Shown in pieces: positions 31,227 through 39,959 of a stretch of DNA of 64,000 nucleotides. Position numbers and translations under genes: made by a program. The notes beneath the pieces are model-generated. The model made no database searches and was not told the DNA's origin. It saw nothing but the letters and a program-made list of their open reading frames with translations. Within the stretch, counting starts at the first letter, position 1. Each line of letters starts with the position of its first letter. This DNA is from CAWEDP01 sp963807925 (lineage in GTDB: Bacteria; Acidobacteriota; Vicinamibacteria; Vicinamibacterales; CAVVIG01), in assembly GCA_963807925.1 (NCBI GenBank), contig CAWEDP010000003.1, positions 310,001-374,000 of the forward strand. The letters are read 5' to 3'.

Positions 31227-33749
31227 TTAGAGCTGCCGAACGGCGTCCTCAACCTGCCGGGCAAGCGCCTCGTAGTCGTCGCCGGTGAGCGTCAGCGGCG
31301 CGCCGAACGCGACGCGCACGCGCCCGGGTCGCGCCATGCGCCACGTGTGGTGCAGGACGCGTTCCAATCCGTCGAGGCGCACCGGCACGACGGGAACGCC
31401 AAGCCGCGACGCGATCATCCCGATACCGGGACGGAACCGGTCGATCTCTCCCGACTCGGTCCGGTGACCTTCGGGGAAGATCAGCACGGAGAAACCACCG
31501 CCGAGAATGTCTCCGATATAGCGCAGCGTCTGACGCGCGCCCGCCTCCCGCTGCGGCAGCGGAAAGGCGTTGAACATCAGCGCGGCGAGATAGTAGTTGA
31601 GGCTGTTGGTGAACCAGGCCGCCCGCGCGTACTGCTCGGGGAAGAAATGCGCCTTGAAGAATTCCTTGGACATGGCCACCGCCAGGCGGTAGCGGAACCT
31701 CGCCGGCAGCGCGGCCAGGATCACGGGCGTGTCCATGTGACTCTGATGGTTGGCGGCGAAGATGACCGGACCGTGGACCGGGTCGAGATGGGCGCGGCCT
31801 TCGACGCGAATCCACGCGAACAGGCGCGCGAGCGGCAGCAACCACGTGGGCAGGCTCGCCCGGCGCACCGCTCGTGCGGCCAGCGATCGACTCCACGAAG
31901 GGAATTCGATTGGCGCTTCGGTCGCCGCGGTGCGGCCGCTGGCCGCCTCCTCGACGAGCGTCCGCAGCTGCCCGATAGTGGTGGCGCTCGAGAACGCGGC
32001 CTCGTCGAGGTGGGTCTCGAACGCGTCTTCGAGCGCCACCATCAGCTCGACCCGCTCGAGCGAGCTGAGGCCCAGCTCGTCGATCGTCGTCGCCGCCGAC
32101 AGATCCGAGCGTCCCGATTGTCTGACCAACAGCGGCGTCAGCCTGTCCCCGGCCGCCGCCCCGGCCGGCGCGTGCACCGGCGCCCCGGCGCGCAGCCAGT
32201 CTCGGATGGCCGCCCGCTTCAGCTTGCGCGTGCCCTCGGTCCGCGGCAACTCGGGCTGCGGCCACACGACGGCCCGTCTGATCTTCTGGTGGTCTTCGAG
32301 CCGCGCATTCGCCTGACGGACGATGGCCTCGGGATCCACGCCCGGATCGAGCACGAGCGCCGCGTGCACGCGCTCCTGTCCGCCCGACGTGATGCCGACG
32401 ACGGCAGAATCGCGGACCCCGGGGATCTGATTCAGGACGTGCTCGACGTCCTCGGGAAAGACGTTCAGCCCCTCCGGCGTGACGATCATCTCTTTCTTGC
32501 GGCCGCGGATGAACAGCTCGCCGCCGGGGCCGATCTCGCCGACGTCGCCCGTGTGGAACCAGCCGTCGTCGAACGCGCGCGCGGTGTCGTCGGCGGCGTT
32601 GAAATAGCCGGTCGTCACGTTCTCGCCTCGCACCAGGATCTCGCCGTCCGGACCGACCCTCATTTCGACGCCGGCGATCGGTTTGCCGACCGACCCTTTC
32701 TCTGTCGCGAATGGATGGTTCAACGTCACGATGGGCGCTGTCTCGGTCAGGCCGTACCCCTGGACGACGAGGAATCCGAGCTTCGACCAGAACGCTTCGA
32801 GCGCAGGATCGAGCGGGGCGGCGCCGACCACGAAGCTCCAGAACTTCAGGCCGAACAGCCGGTGAACGCGGCGGAACCGCCACCAGCGCCGCGCCACGTG
32901 CTCGTCAACGGCCACCGCGTCGGCGGCCTCGGGCGCCAGGCGCACGACGTGCTCCCGCAGCACGTCCAGCACCTTCGGCACCGACACGAGGACGGACACG
33001 CGGCGTCGCTTGATCTGGGCCACGATGTCGACCGGGTTGTAGCCCCGGATGAACACGACCGTGCCGGGCAGCATCGGCGGGACGAAGGTCGTCAGCGCCT
33101 GGCCGAACATGTGGCTGAGCGGCAGCAGATTGAGGAACCGCAGCGGAAAGAACGGACGTCCCCACCGCCGGTATTTCAGCACCTCGCGCTCGACCGGGAC
33201 GATGTTCGCGAGGACGTTGCGGTGCGTGATGACGACCCCCTTGGGATCGGCCGTCGCCCCCGACGTGAAGATGATCTCGGCGACGTCGTCTTTCGTGAGC
33301 GGAGGCGGCGCGGAGCGGCGACCCGCGGAATCGGTGGCCTCGGGCAGCGCATCCCAATCGAGCTCGTGGAGCCTCCAGATCGGCAGCGCGCCGGGAGGCG
33401 CGGGGAAGTGCACGTCCTGACCCACCAGAATCAGCTTCGCGTCGACAATGCGGGACACCCTCCGCAGAAAATCGGCGGAAGCGCGGTAGTCGATCGGGAC
33501 CACGACGATGCCGTTGAGGATGCAGCCCCAGAAGGCCACGACCCATTCCGGGCGGTTCTCGGACCAGAACAGCACCTTGTCGCCCTTGCGCAGTCCGAGG
33601 CCGGCGAGTCGCAGGGCAAATGCCCGCGCCGCGCCCGCGACCTCGCTGTAGGTGTGGCGCCGCACTCGAAATCCGTCGTCGTGGACGAGAAACTCTCCTC
33701 GCGCCTGCGAGAAGTCCTCGAAGAAGTCGTTGAGGGTGTTGCGGACCAC
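31227..33749 (-). CDS. Fused acyl-AMP ligase / acyl carrier domain / PlsC acyltransferase
   Basis: 840 aa. Residues about 1-510 are an AMP-forming ligase: IFTSGATADPKGVVITHRN (P-loop), VQGYGLTETAPI, WFHTGDVGEI and RKKEMIVTPEG, with the catalytic Lys near RTEGTRKLKR. Residues about 545-610 are a carrier domain whose phosphopantetheine Ser is in ELGLSSLERVEL. Residues about 645-840 are a PlsC-like acyltransferase (ANHQSHMDTPVI, FPEGHRTESGEIDRFRPG, VPVVPVRL), giving fatty-acid activation, tethering and transfer in one chain, as in Aas-like enzymes but with an internal carrier. GTG 33749 is chosen because CATAAT lies exactly six bases upstream; the ATG at 33770 would be two bases from the divergent gene's start. 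Confidence 0.88.
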   Translation of the reverse strand: MVRNTLNDFFEDFSQARGEFLVHDDGFRVRRHTYSEVAGAARAFALRLAGLGLRKGDKVLFWSENRPEWVVAFWGCILNGIVVVPIDYRASADFLRRVSRIVDAKLILVGQDVHFPAPPGALPIWRLHELDWDALPEATDSAGRRSAPPPLTKDDVAEIIFTSGATADPKGVVITHRNVLANIVPVEREVLKYRRWGRPFFPLRFLNLLPLSHMFGQALTTFVPPMLPGTVVFIRGYNPVDIVAQIKRRRVSVLVSVPKVLDVLREHVVRLAPEAADAVAVDEHVARRWWRFRRVHRLFGLKFWSFVVGAAPLDPALEAFWSKLGFLVVQGYGLTETAPIVTLNHPFATEKGSVGKPIAGVEMRVGPDGEILVRGENVTTGYFNAADDTARAFDDGWFHTGDVGEIGPGGELFIRGRKKEMIVTPEGLNVFPEDVEHVLNQIPGVRDSAVVGITSGGQERVHAALVLDPGVDPEAIVRQANARLEDHQKIRRAVVWPQPELPRTEGTRKLKRAAIRDWLRAGAPVHAPAGAAAGDRLTPLLVRQSGRSDLSAATTIDELGLSSLERVELMVALEDAFETHLDEAAFSSATTIGQLRTLVEEAASGRTAATEAPIEFPSWSRSLAARAVRRASLPTWLLPLARLFAWIRVEGRAHLDPVHGPVIFAANHQSHMDTPVILAALPARFRYRLAVAMSKEFFKAHFFPEQYARAAWFTNSLNYYLAALMFNAFPLPQREAGARQTLRYIGDILGGGFSVLIFPEGHRTESGEIDRFRPGIGMIASRLGVPVVPVRLDGLERVLHHTWRMARPGRVRVAFGAPLTLTGDDYEALARQVEDAVRQL

Positions 33750-33755
33750 GGGTGA

Positions 33756-33763
33756 ATTATGAT
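33756..33763. promoter_or_regulatory. Overlapping divergent -10 boxes (CATAAT / TATGAT)
   Basis: On the minus strand CATAAT (complement of 33756-33761) ends six bases before GTG 33749. On the plus strand TATGAT (33758-33763) ends nine bases before ATG 33773. Both genes would be leaderless or nearly so, and the boxes overlap by four bases, so polymerase can probably serve only one at a time. Confidence 0.5.
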
Positions 33764-33772
33764 GGACCATTC

Positions 33773-34696
33773 ATGCGCATTTTTCTCACGGGCGCGACCG
33801 GCTACGTGGGCAGTGCGATTCTCGATGCGCTGGTCCGCGGCGGCCACGCCGTCACCGCGCTGGTTCGCGACCACGAGAAGGCGGCGCTCGTCGCGGCGCG
33901 CGGCGGCCATCCGGTGCTGGGCAATCTGGGAGAGCCGGCGTCGTTTCGCGGCGCCGCCGAGGCCCACGACGGGTACGTGCACGCCGCCATCGACAAGGCG
34001 TCCGGCCGCGGACCCGCCGTCGAGAGGCTGGCGCTTGAAACGATACTCGCCGCCGCGCGCCGACCGCGGACCGCGGGCCGATCGGTTCCCCACAGGCGAT
34101 TCGTGATCTTCACATCGGGCATCTGGGTCATCGGCAGCGCGCCGGAGCCGGTTGACGAAGAGGTGCCCCTCGACCCGATCCGGCTCGCGGCGCACGGTCC
34201 CGAGCACGAACGGATGGTGCTCGACGCGGCTGGCGAGTACTTGCGGACGGTCATTGTCCGTCCCGGCGTGGTGTACGGCGGTGGCAGCGGGATCGTGGGC
34301 GACATGTTCAAGGCCGCCTCGAACGGGCTGGTACGTGTGGTGGGCGACGGCAACAACCGCTGGCCGCTCATCTACGACCGCGACCTGGCGGATCTGTACG
34401 CGCGGCTCGCGCTGCATCCCGACGCGTCGGGCGTCTACCACGCCAACGACGAAGGCGACGAACGAGTGAACGACATCGTGTCGGCGATTTCGCCGTACCT
34501 GGCGGTGCGTCCCGACGTCCGCCACGTGCCGATCGAGGAAGCGCGCAGCAAGATGGGTCCGTATGCGGATGCGCTCGCGCTCGATCAGGTCGTCAGAAGT
34601 CCGCGCGCGCGGGCGCTGGGCTGGTCACCGACGCTCCACTCGGTCGGCGGCAACGCGGCCAGACTGCTGGAGGAATGGCGCGCCTCCCGGAATTGA
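33773..34696 (+). CDS. NAD-dependent epimerase/dehydratase family protein
   Basis: 307 aa, extended short-chain dehydrogenase fold. IFLTGATGYVGSAILDALVRGGH is the nucleotide-binding start, FVIFTSGIWVIG holds the active Ser, VVRPGVVYGGGSGIV and VGDGNNRWPLIYDRDLADLY follow. The usual YxxxK pair is not clear: the expected region reads AHGPEHERMVLDA, lacking the Tyr, as in the atypical SDRs that bind NAD(P) without normal catalysis. Function unknown. ATG 33773 lies nine bases after TATGAT with no ribosome site. Converges on clpP, 13 bases between stops. Confidence 0.78.
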   Translation: MRIFLTGATGYVGSAILDALVRGGHAVTALVRDHEKAALVAARGGHPVLGNLGEPASFRGAAEAHDGYVHAAIDKASGRGPAVERLALETILAAARRPRTAGRSVPHRRFVIFTSGIWVIGSAPEPVDEEVPLDPIRLAAHGPEHERMVLDAAGEYLRTVIVRPGVVYGGGSGIVGDMFKAASNGLVRVVGDGNNRWPLIYDRDLADLYARLALHPDASGVYHANDEGDERVNDIVSAISPYLAVRPDVRHVPIEEARSKMGPYADALALDQVVRSPRARALGWSPTLHSVGGNAARLLEEWRASRN

Positions 34697-34709
34697 CAGC
34701 CTGGGGCGC

Positions 34710-35447
34710 CTATCGCTGCGATTCCTCGGCGGGCGCGGCGTGGTCCGGCACCGAGGGCGCCCGCGCCGCCTCGGCCTGCTCCTCCGGCTTCACCATCTCG
34801 AGCACCGGCGACGGTGCGCGCACGTCCATCGGGATCACGCGGGGCTCCGGCAGCTCGCCTGCGAGGATCTCGTCGATGAGGCCGTACTTCCGGGCCCTGG
34901 CGGCATCGAGGTAGAAGTCGTTCCGCTTGGTGTCCTTGATGATCTGGCGCAGCGGCTTGCCGGACCGCGACGACAGGATCTTGTAGATCTGATCCTGCAT
35001 CTGCTTCAGCCGCTCCAGGTGCTGCGCCGCGGCCGAGGTCGACTGCCAGCCCGCCCACTTCGCCGGCTCGTGAATCATGATCCACGAGTGCGGGAACGCG
35101 AGCCGCCGCCCATCGCTCGCCGCCTGCAGCACGATGGAGCCCATGGAGTACGCCATCCCCTGAACGACGATCGTGACCTCGATGCCGCGGCTCACGATGT
35201 GCCGGATGGAGTCGTGGATGGCGAGACCGTCGGTGACGTTGCCGCCGGCGCTGTTGATGTACAGCGTGACCGGCCGGCCGCCGTCGCTCGCGAGCTCGCG
35301 GATCCGCTCGATGCACCCGCGAGCGGTGTCCTTTTCGATGTCCCCGATCAGGTACACGTCACGCAGCCGCTCGGCCGCTTCCTTGCGCAGCGTCTGGCGC
35401 ACCGCGTCCACGAGCTCTGCAACGCTCCGGTCGCTCAGTTCCCCCAT
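34710..35447 (-). CDS. clpP: ClpP-like serine protease subunit with C-terminal extension
   Basis: 245 aa against about 195-205 for typical ClpP. The fold matches: INSAGGNVTDGLAIHDSIRHI, the catalytic Ser in GMAYSMGSIVLQAA, the His in SWIMIHEPAK, and an Asp in KRNDFYLDAA. The last about 45 residues are Pro/Ala/Glu-rich and unlike ClpP. No clpX lies nearby, so it may be an accessory paralogue rather than the housekeeping ClpP. ATG 35447 is preferred over 35471 because GATAAT lies exactly six bases before it. Confidence 0.85.
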   Translation of the reverse strand: MGELSDRSVAELVDAVRQTLRKEAAERLRDVYLIGDIEKDTARGCIERIRELASDGGRPVTLYINSAGGNVTDGLAIHDSIRHIVSRGIEVTIVVQGMAYSMGSIVLQAASDGRRLAFPHSWIMIHEPAKWAGWQSTSAAAQHLERLKQMQDQIYKILSSRSGKPLRQIIKDTKRNDFYLDAARARKYGLIDEILAGELPEPRVIPMDVRAPSPVLEMVKPEEQAEAARAPSVPDHAAPAEESQR

Positions 35448-35453
35448 CGCACG

Positions 35454-35459
35454 ATTATC
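35454..35459 (-). promoter_or_regulatory. -10 box (GATAAT) of clpP, leaderless spacing
   Basis: GATAAT on the minus strand ends six bases before ATG 35447, which places the transcription start on the A of the start codon. The rest of the 35460-35641 gap holds nothing recognisable apart from a short GC hairpin near its end. Confidence 0.5.
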
Positions 35460-35641
35460 GCATCGGTGCAAAGCTGATCCGTGGTCCCGGACGCTCGGAC
35501 TGCGTGGGATGCGGAGCGGTTGCGGGACAAAAGAGGAGGCCAGGGAGACGATTTCGTTCCATCACCCAGGGGGCGGGAGCGCCAGCAACAGCGGGTTGAG
35601 CCGATTGTCGCGGAGGGCGGACGGGACGCGCGCCGTCCGGA

Positions 35642-35872
35642 TCAGTCGCCGAACGTTTCGACGTCTTCGTCTTCCGCGCCTGGGAGCAGATCGAAAAACG
35701 CGTCGAGACTGCGATCGAGGGCGCGCCGCAGCTGCGGGATCGTCCCGTCGAGCGTGTGCAGCGTGACGTTGGTGGTCGATCGGTCCGCGAGAACGATCTT
35801 GCCGTCCTCGAGACCGCGGACCGATTCCTCCGGGACGAGCCGGATGCCGTACACGAGCGTGTAGCGAGCCAT
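35642..35872 (-). CDS. Small conserved-looking hypothetical protein
   Basis: 76 aa, acidic, no membrane segment. It begins ARYTLVYGIRLVPEE, then GKIVLADRSTTNVTLHTLDG, a beta-rich pattern, and ends in an acidic helix (SLDAFFDLLPGAEDEDVETF). I do not recognise a family. The start ATG 35872 is supported by TACAAT exactly six bases before it; the frame continues upstream for 33 codons that overlap cca. It lies 28 bases after the cca stop on the same strand. Confidence 0.6.
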   Translation of the reverse strand: MARYTLVYGIRLVPEESVRGLEDGKIVLADRSTTNVTLHTLDGTIPQLRRALDRSLDAFFDLLPGAEDEDVETFGD

Positions 35873-35878
35873 CCCGCG

Positions 35879-35884
35879 ATTGTA
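35879..35884 (-). promoter_or_regulatory. -10 box (TACAAT) of the small gene at 35642-35872
   Basis: TACAAT on the minus strand, six bases (CGCGGG) before ATG. Transcription would begin at the start codon. Confidence 0.5.
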
Positions 35885-35900
35885 CTGTGGCGGGCGGCGG

Positions 35901-37281
35901 CTAGCCCTGCTGGCAGTCGATGAGCCGCCGCGCCTCCGCGATGCCCTGATGCAAATCGGTGACGGCGCCATCGAGCTGGCGCTCGTAGACCGCCTTCAAG
36001 ATGCGTCCCACGCGAGGACCGGGCGGAACGCCGAGCGCGAGCACGTGCCGCCCGAGGAGGATCGGCGGCGGCGGACGATGCTCCACTCCGAGCGACCGGG
36101 CGCGAGCGACGAACCAGTCCATCGCCGAACAATCGAAGCGGCCGGGGTCGCGGCCGAGACAGTCCGACTGGGCGAGGCGCGCGAGCAGCTCGAGGTCGAC
36201 CTTCTGGGCCAGCCGCCGGAACGCGCCGTCTCCCACCTCATCGCGGACCTTGTACCAGGAGCCCGGCTTGAGGTGCTGCGCCACCATCCCGAGGACCTGC
36301 CGGCGCACCTCGTAGCCGTCTATCGAGTGCACGTTGAGGCGGTCGAGGAACCGCGCGGCCGGCGCGACGCCCTGCTCCTCGTGATCCATCGAGCGAATTC
36401 GCCCGTCGAGGAGCGCGGTTGTCGCCGGCTTGCCGAAATCGTGGCAGACGGCGCCCAGCATCACCGCGAGCTGCTGCGGCCGCTCCAGCCCGTCGAGACG
36501 TTCGCGCGCCCGGTCGATCACCTGGAGCGTGTGCACCCACGCGTCGCCCTCCGGATGCCACGCCGGCTCCTGTGGGCAGCCGACGAGCGCGTGCAGATCG
36601 GGAAAGAGCGCCGAGGTCACCCCAAGGTCCAACGCCAGCGCGAACCCGACGGACGGACGAGGCGCGAAGAGCAGCTTTTCCAGCTCGCCCCAGATGCGCT
36701 CGGCCGGCAGGTCGTCGAGCGGCACGGCCCGGCACAGCGCCCGCGCCTCGGCGTCCGGCGTGAAGTCGAGCCTGGCGGCGAATTGAATGGCACGGAGGAC
36801 GCGCAGGCTGTCGTCGCCGAAGCGCGCCGGATCCACGACACGCAGGGTGCGGCGCTCGATATCGCCCCGGCCGTCGAACGGATCGAGGGTACTCGCCCGT
36901 CAGCGGGTCCCACGCGATGGCGTTGATCGTGAAATCGCGGCGGCGAGCCGCCTCGACGATCGTCAGCGTCGGATCGCCGACCACCTCGAAGCCGCGATGG
37001 CCACGGCCAGACTTCGACTCACGGCGGGGCAGCGAGACATCCAGGTCTCCCAGCTTGTAGACCTGAAAGCTCTCGCCGACCAGTTCCACGCGACCGAACG
37101 ATTCGAGGAGCCGGGCGAGGCGCGGCGCCCCGATGCCGAAGACTTCCAGGTCGACGTCCTTCGACTCGCGGCCCATCAGCCGATCGCGGACCCAGCCGCC
37201 GACCACCAGGGCGCGGCCGCCTTCGGTGCGCACGCTCGCGGCTATGTCGCGAGCCCGATCCAGCGCAGGGACGGCTTCCAC
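35901..37281 (-). pseudogene. cca: CCA tRNA nucleotidyltransferase, single-base frameshift
   Basis: Adds or repairs the 3' CCA of tRNAs. Two frames make one protein of about 459 aa. The N-terminal part, from GTG 37281, has VVGGWVRDRLMG (the GGxxR loop), SKDVDLEVFG (the metal-binding DxD), and DFTINAIAWDPLTGEY. At 36887-36889 a GGG run (CCC on the coding strand) contains one base too many; removing it restores EYLDPFDGRGDIERRTLRVVDP and the rest, including RVLRAIQFAARL and the HD domain (AVCHDFGKP). As written, translation leaves the family after about residue 131. An essential gene broken by an extra G suggests a sequencing error. It begins seven bases after the SDR stop. Confidence 0.85.
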
Positions 37282-37288
37282 GTCGCGT

Positions 37289-38077
37289 TCACAGCTCCAC
37301 TCGCCGACGGCCGAAGCGTTGGACGAACCGATCGCACAAGGCGGGCGCGAGCGCGTTGAGGAGGACCAGGCCGCGCGCTTTGCGATAGGGATAAATTTCG
37401 GGAGCGGGCCGGAAAATTCCGCGAGCGATCGCCTCGGCGACCTGCTCGGCGCTCTGGCGCGGCCCGCGCGCGCGCGACCTGACGCCGCACATTTCTTGCA
37501 TGACCGCCATGAACTCCGTGTCGGTCGACACCGGCAGCACGACGCTCACGTGAATGCCCGACCCGGCGAGCTCCGCGCGAAGGCATTCCGCCAGACCGAC
37601 TTGCGCAAACTTGGTCGCCGAATAAGCGCCCATGAGCGGCACGCCGCGCTTGCCGACGATCGATGACACGAAGATCAGGTGTCCGGCTCTCTGCCGCCGG
37701 AAAACCGGCAGAGCGGCGCGCGCGCCGTAGAAGGTGCCGAGATAGTTGACCTCCAGCATCTGGCGCATCAGATCGGTGGAGACGTCCGCGGAGCCCTCGA
37801 TACCGAAGCCCGCGTTGCACATCATCACGTCGAGGCGGCCGAATCGGTCGACCGTGGAGCCGACGAGCCGCTGCATGTCGGCTTCGCGGGTCACGTCGGC
37901 GACGACGGCGACGGCGCGGCCGCCGGCCGACTCGATCTCGCGGACGAGCGCGCGCAGGCGGTCCTCGCGGCGGGCGGAGACGACCACCGCCGCGCCGCCG
38001 CGCGCGAGGCGCCGCGCCGTCGCGCGGCCGATGCCGGCCGAGGCGCCCGTAATCGCCACAATGGGAGGGTCGGTCAC
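37289..38077 (-). CDS. SDR family oxidoreductase
   Basis: 262 aa, classical short-chain dehydrogenase: TGASAGIGRATARRLA (cofactor loop), VVADVTRE, the NAG motif in MMCNAGFGIEG, catalytic Ser in FVSSIVGKRG and the YxxxK pair in YSATKFAQ. The Arg in VVVSARRED suggests NADP(H). Substrate unknown; the C-terminal extension (YPYRKARGLVLLNALAP) is common in SDRs acting near membranes. GTG 38077 is chosen for the leaderless box TATCCT seven bases before it; upstream codons would run into the divergent gene. Confidence 0.85.
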   Translation of the reverse strand: MTDPPIVAITGASAGIGRATARRLARGGAAVVVSARREDRLRALVREIESAGGRAVAVVADVTREADMQRLVGSTVDRFGRLDVMMCNAGFGIEGSADVSTDLMRQMLEVNYLGTFYGARAALPVFRRQRAGHLIFVSSIVGKRGVPLMGAYSATKFAQVGLAECLRAELAGSGIHVSVVLPVSTDTEFMAVMQEMCGVRSRARGPRQSAEQVAEAIARGIFRPAPEIYPYRKARGLVLLNALAPALCDRFVQRFGRRRVEL

Positions 38078-38083
38078 CTTCGG

Positions 38084-38090
38084 CAGGATA
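38084..38090. promoter_or_regulatory. Overlapping divergent -10 boxes in an 18-base intergenic gap
   Basis: Minus strand TATCCT (complement of 38085-38090) ends seven bases before GTG 38077. Plus strand CAGGAT (38084-38089) ends six bases before ATG 38096; it keeps only the A at position 2 and T at position 6 of the consensus. The whole gap between start codons is 18 bases. Confidence 0.35.
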
Positions 38091-38095
38091 ACACC

Positions 38096-39379
38096 ATGAG
38101 AATTCGACGTCCCGCACCCGCCTTCAGCCTCGCGATCGTGTCGGCGTGCTTGGCGGCGGCCGCAGGCGTCCTGCAGGCGACCCCCGGCCTTCAGCAGGAA
38201 TCCGGCCGCACGGCCAACGACCCGGTCGGCCGGCTGGCGCGACAGATCGAACGCGGCGAGACCACGCTCGAGCTCCGGCCCGGAAGCGGATACCTCAAGA
38301 GCCTGCTCGAGCGGCTGGATCTGAACGTCGATTCGCAGTTGCTGGTGTTCTCGAAGACCAGCTTTCAGCAGGCGTTGATTTCGCCCCGCGCGCCGCGCGC
38401 CCTCTTTTTCAACGACACGGTCAGCGTCGGGTCGGTGCAGAACGGCGACGTGTTCGAGCTGATTGGCGTCGATCCCAGGGAAGGGCTGAACTTCTACACG
38501 CTGAGCGCCCGCGCGTCGCCGCCGGTATTCGAGCGGCGGGGTGTGGAGTGCGCGTTCTGTCACGCGCCGGGCAACAAAGGCGTGCCCGGATTCGTGGTCG
38601 CCTCCGTCATTCCGAACGCGGAGGGGACGCCGTTCTTCAGCGGCGCCTTCTTCGCGACCACCGATCACCGCACGCCCTTCGATCAGCGCTGGGGCGGCTG
38701 GTACGTCACCGGCACGCATGGCTCGCAGGTGCACCAGGGAAACGCCGTCGCGCCCGATCCGGATCGTCCCGTCGAACTGCAGCAGGGCGGCACCCAGAAC
38801 GTGACCTCGCTACGGGGGCGGTTCGATGCCAGCAACTACCTGACCGACACCAGCGACATCGTCGCGCTGCTGACCCTCGAGCACCAGGCGGGGATGATCA
38901 ACCTCTTCACGCGCGTCGCGCGACAGTTCGACCGCGCGCAGCTGACAGCCATGACCGACCCGACGGTGCGCGCGCTCGACGCCTCGGTCGACGAGGTCGT
39001 CGCCTACATGCTGTTTGTCGACGAAGCTCCGCTGCGCGAGCCGGTGGCGGGCGTCTCCACCTTCACGAAGACGTTTCCCGCCCGTGGTCCGCGCGACCGG
39101 CAGGGACGCTCGCTGCGAGACTTCGACTTGCGCACCCGACTGTTTCGCTATCCGCTCTCTTACCTGGTGTACAGCGATACGTTCGACGGCCTGCCGGCCG
39201 GCCTGCGGCGGCGTGTGTACCGGCGACTGTACGACGTGCTGACCGGCGCCGACACGGGCGATCGGTTCAGGACCGTCCCGGCCGAGGATCGACAAGCCGT
39301 CCTGGAAATCCTGCAGGAGACCAAATCCGGGCTGCCAGACTACTGGCGGCGTGAAACGCGCAGCGGGCCGGAGCGCTAG
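38096..39379 (+). CDS. Secreted protein with single c-type haem motif
   Basis: 427 aa. The first about 27 residues form a signal peptide (PAFSLAIVSACLAAAAGVLQA). Near residue 152 there is one c-haem site, VECAFCHAPGNKG (CXXCH). Other notable segments are FFNDTVSVGSVQNGDVFEL, GGWYVTGTHGSQVHQGN and VTSLRGRFDASNYLTDTSDIVALLTLEHQAGM. The last two resemble large secreted cytochrome-like proteins of acidobacteria and planctomycetes, but I cannot name the family. It is probably a periplasmic redox protein. The next haem ligand could be a Met or His further along. Confidence 0.75.
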   Translation: MRIRRPAPAFSLAIVSACLAAAAGVLQATPGLQQESGRTANDPVGRLARQIERGETTLELRPGSGYLKSLLERLDLNVDSQLLVFSKTSFQQALISPRAPRALFFNDTVSVGSVQNGDVFELIGVDPREGLNFYTLSARASPPVFERRGVECAFCHAPGNKGVPGFVVASVIPNAEGTPFFSGAFFATTDHRTPFDQRWGGWYVTGTHGSQVHQGNAVAPDPDRPVELQQGGTQNVTSLRGRFDASNYLTDTSDIVALLTLEHQAGMINLFTRVARQFDRAQLTAMTDPTVRALDASVDEVVAYMLFVDEAPLREPVAGVSTFTKTFPARGPRDRQGRSLRDFDLRTRLFRYPLSYLVYSDTFDGLPAGLRRRVYRRLYDVLTGADTGDRFRTVPAEDRQAVLEILQETKSGLPDYWRRETRSGPER

Positions 39380-39462
39380 CGCCGGGGTCCGCGCTCGAGC
39401 CGTGCGCGTCCCCAACGACGCACGACGGCCCGGCGCGTTATGCTCGAATCCCGTCGGTTTCG

Positions 39463-39768
39463 TTATGCCATCCGGCGGGCGCGCACCAGCCGCGGCCGCG
39501 ACAGTGCGTGGCGTCGCGCATCGCCCGCAAAGACCACGCGGGGCGCCGCCTCGTCCAGCGTCCAGCCGGGCGTCCGGCGACCGCACGACGCGCACTGCAG
39601 ATACACCCGATCCCTTTCGAAGTGCATCAGGTTGTCGTGTCGGTGCAGGCCGCAGTATGCCTGTTTGAGCCACGTCAGGATGGTGGCGACGAGGGGTTGA
39701 TCGACGGCATTGCCGTCGTGCCGGAGGGCCGTGTCGAACGCAACCGAACGGGCAGTCTGAGTCGCCAT
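39463..39768 (-). CDS. Small zinc-ribbon-like protein
   Basis: 101 aa. A Cys/His cluster, AYCGLHRHDNLMHFERDR, is followed by LQCASCGRRTPGWTL; the CxxC plus the earlier Cys and His residues could hold one zinc. The C-terminus is basic. No named family recognised; similar short Cys proteins with a CGxxTPGW motif are common in this lineage as I recall, which is not checked here. AAGGAG lies before ATG 39768. The flanking gaps 39380-39462 and 39769-39959 hold no recognisable gene. Confidence 0.6.
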   Translation of the reverse strand: MATQTARSVAFDTALRHDGNAVDQPLVATILTWLKQAYCGLHRHDNLMHFERDRVYLQCASCGRRTPGWTLDEAAPRVVFAGDARRHALSRPRLVRARRMA

Positions 39769-39959
39769 GTCTTTCGCTCCTTCAGCGTCCTACCATATGA
39801 GGACGTGCCGGGACCTCTCCGAGGTTCAGCTTCAAGACACGTGCCGCCAGACGAGGTCCCGCGCTCGTCGGCGAAAAGCCGCCAGGTCCGGGCCTATTCG
39901 CGAAAATCGACGCGAACTGTCTGCCCTTCGGAACGGCCGAGGCCGGACGGCGACGGGGA

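Noticed and set aside
31347..33755. An 802-codon plus-strand open frame
   Set aside because: It lies opposite the acyl-ligase fusion, whose motifs are all intact, and has antisense-type composition.
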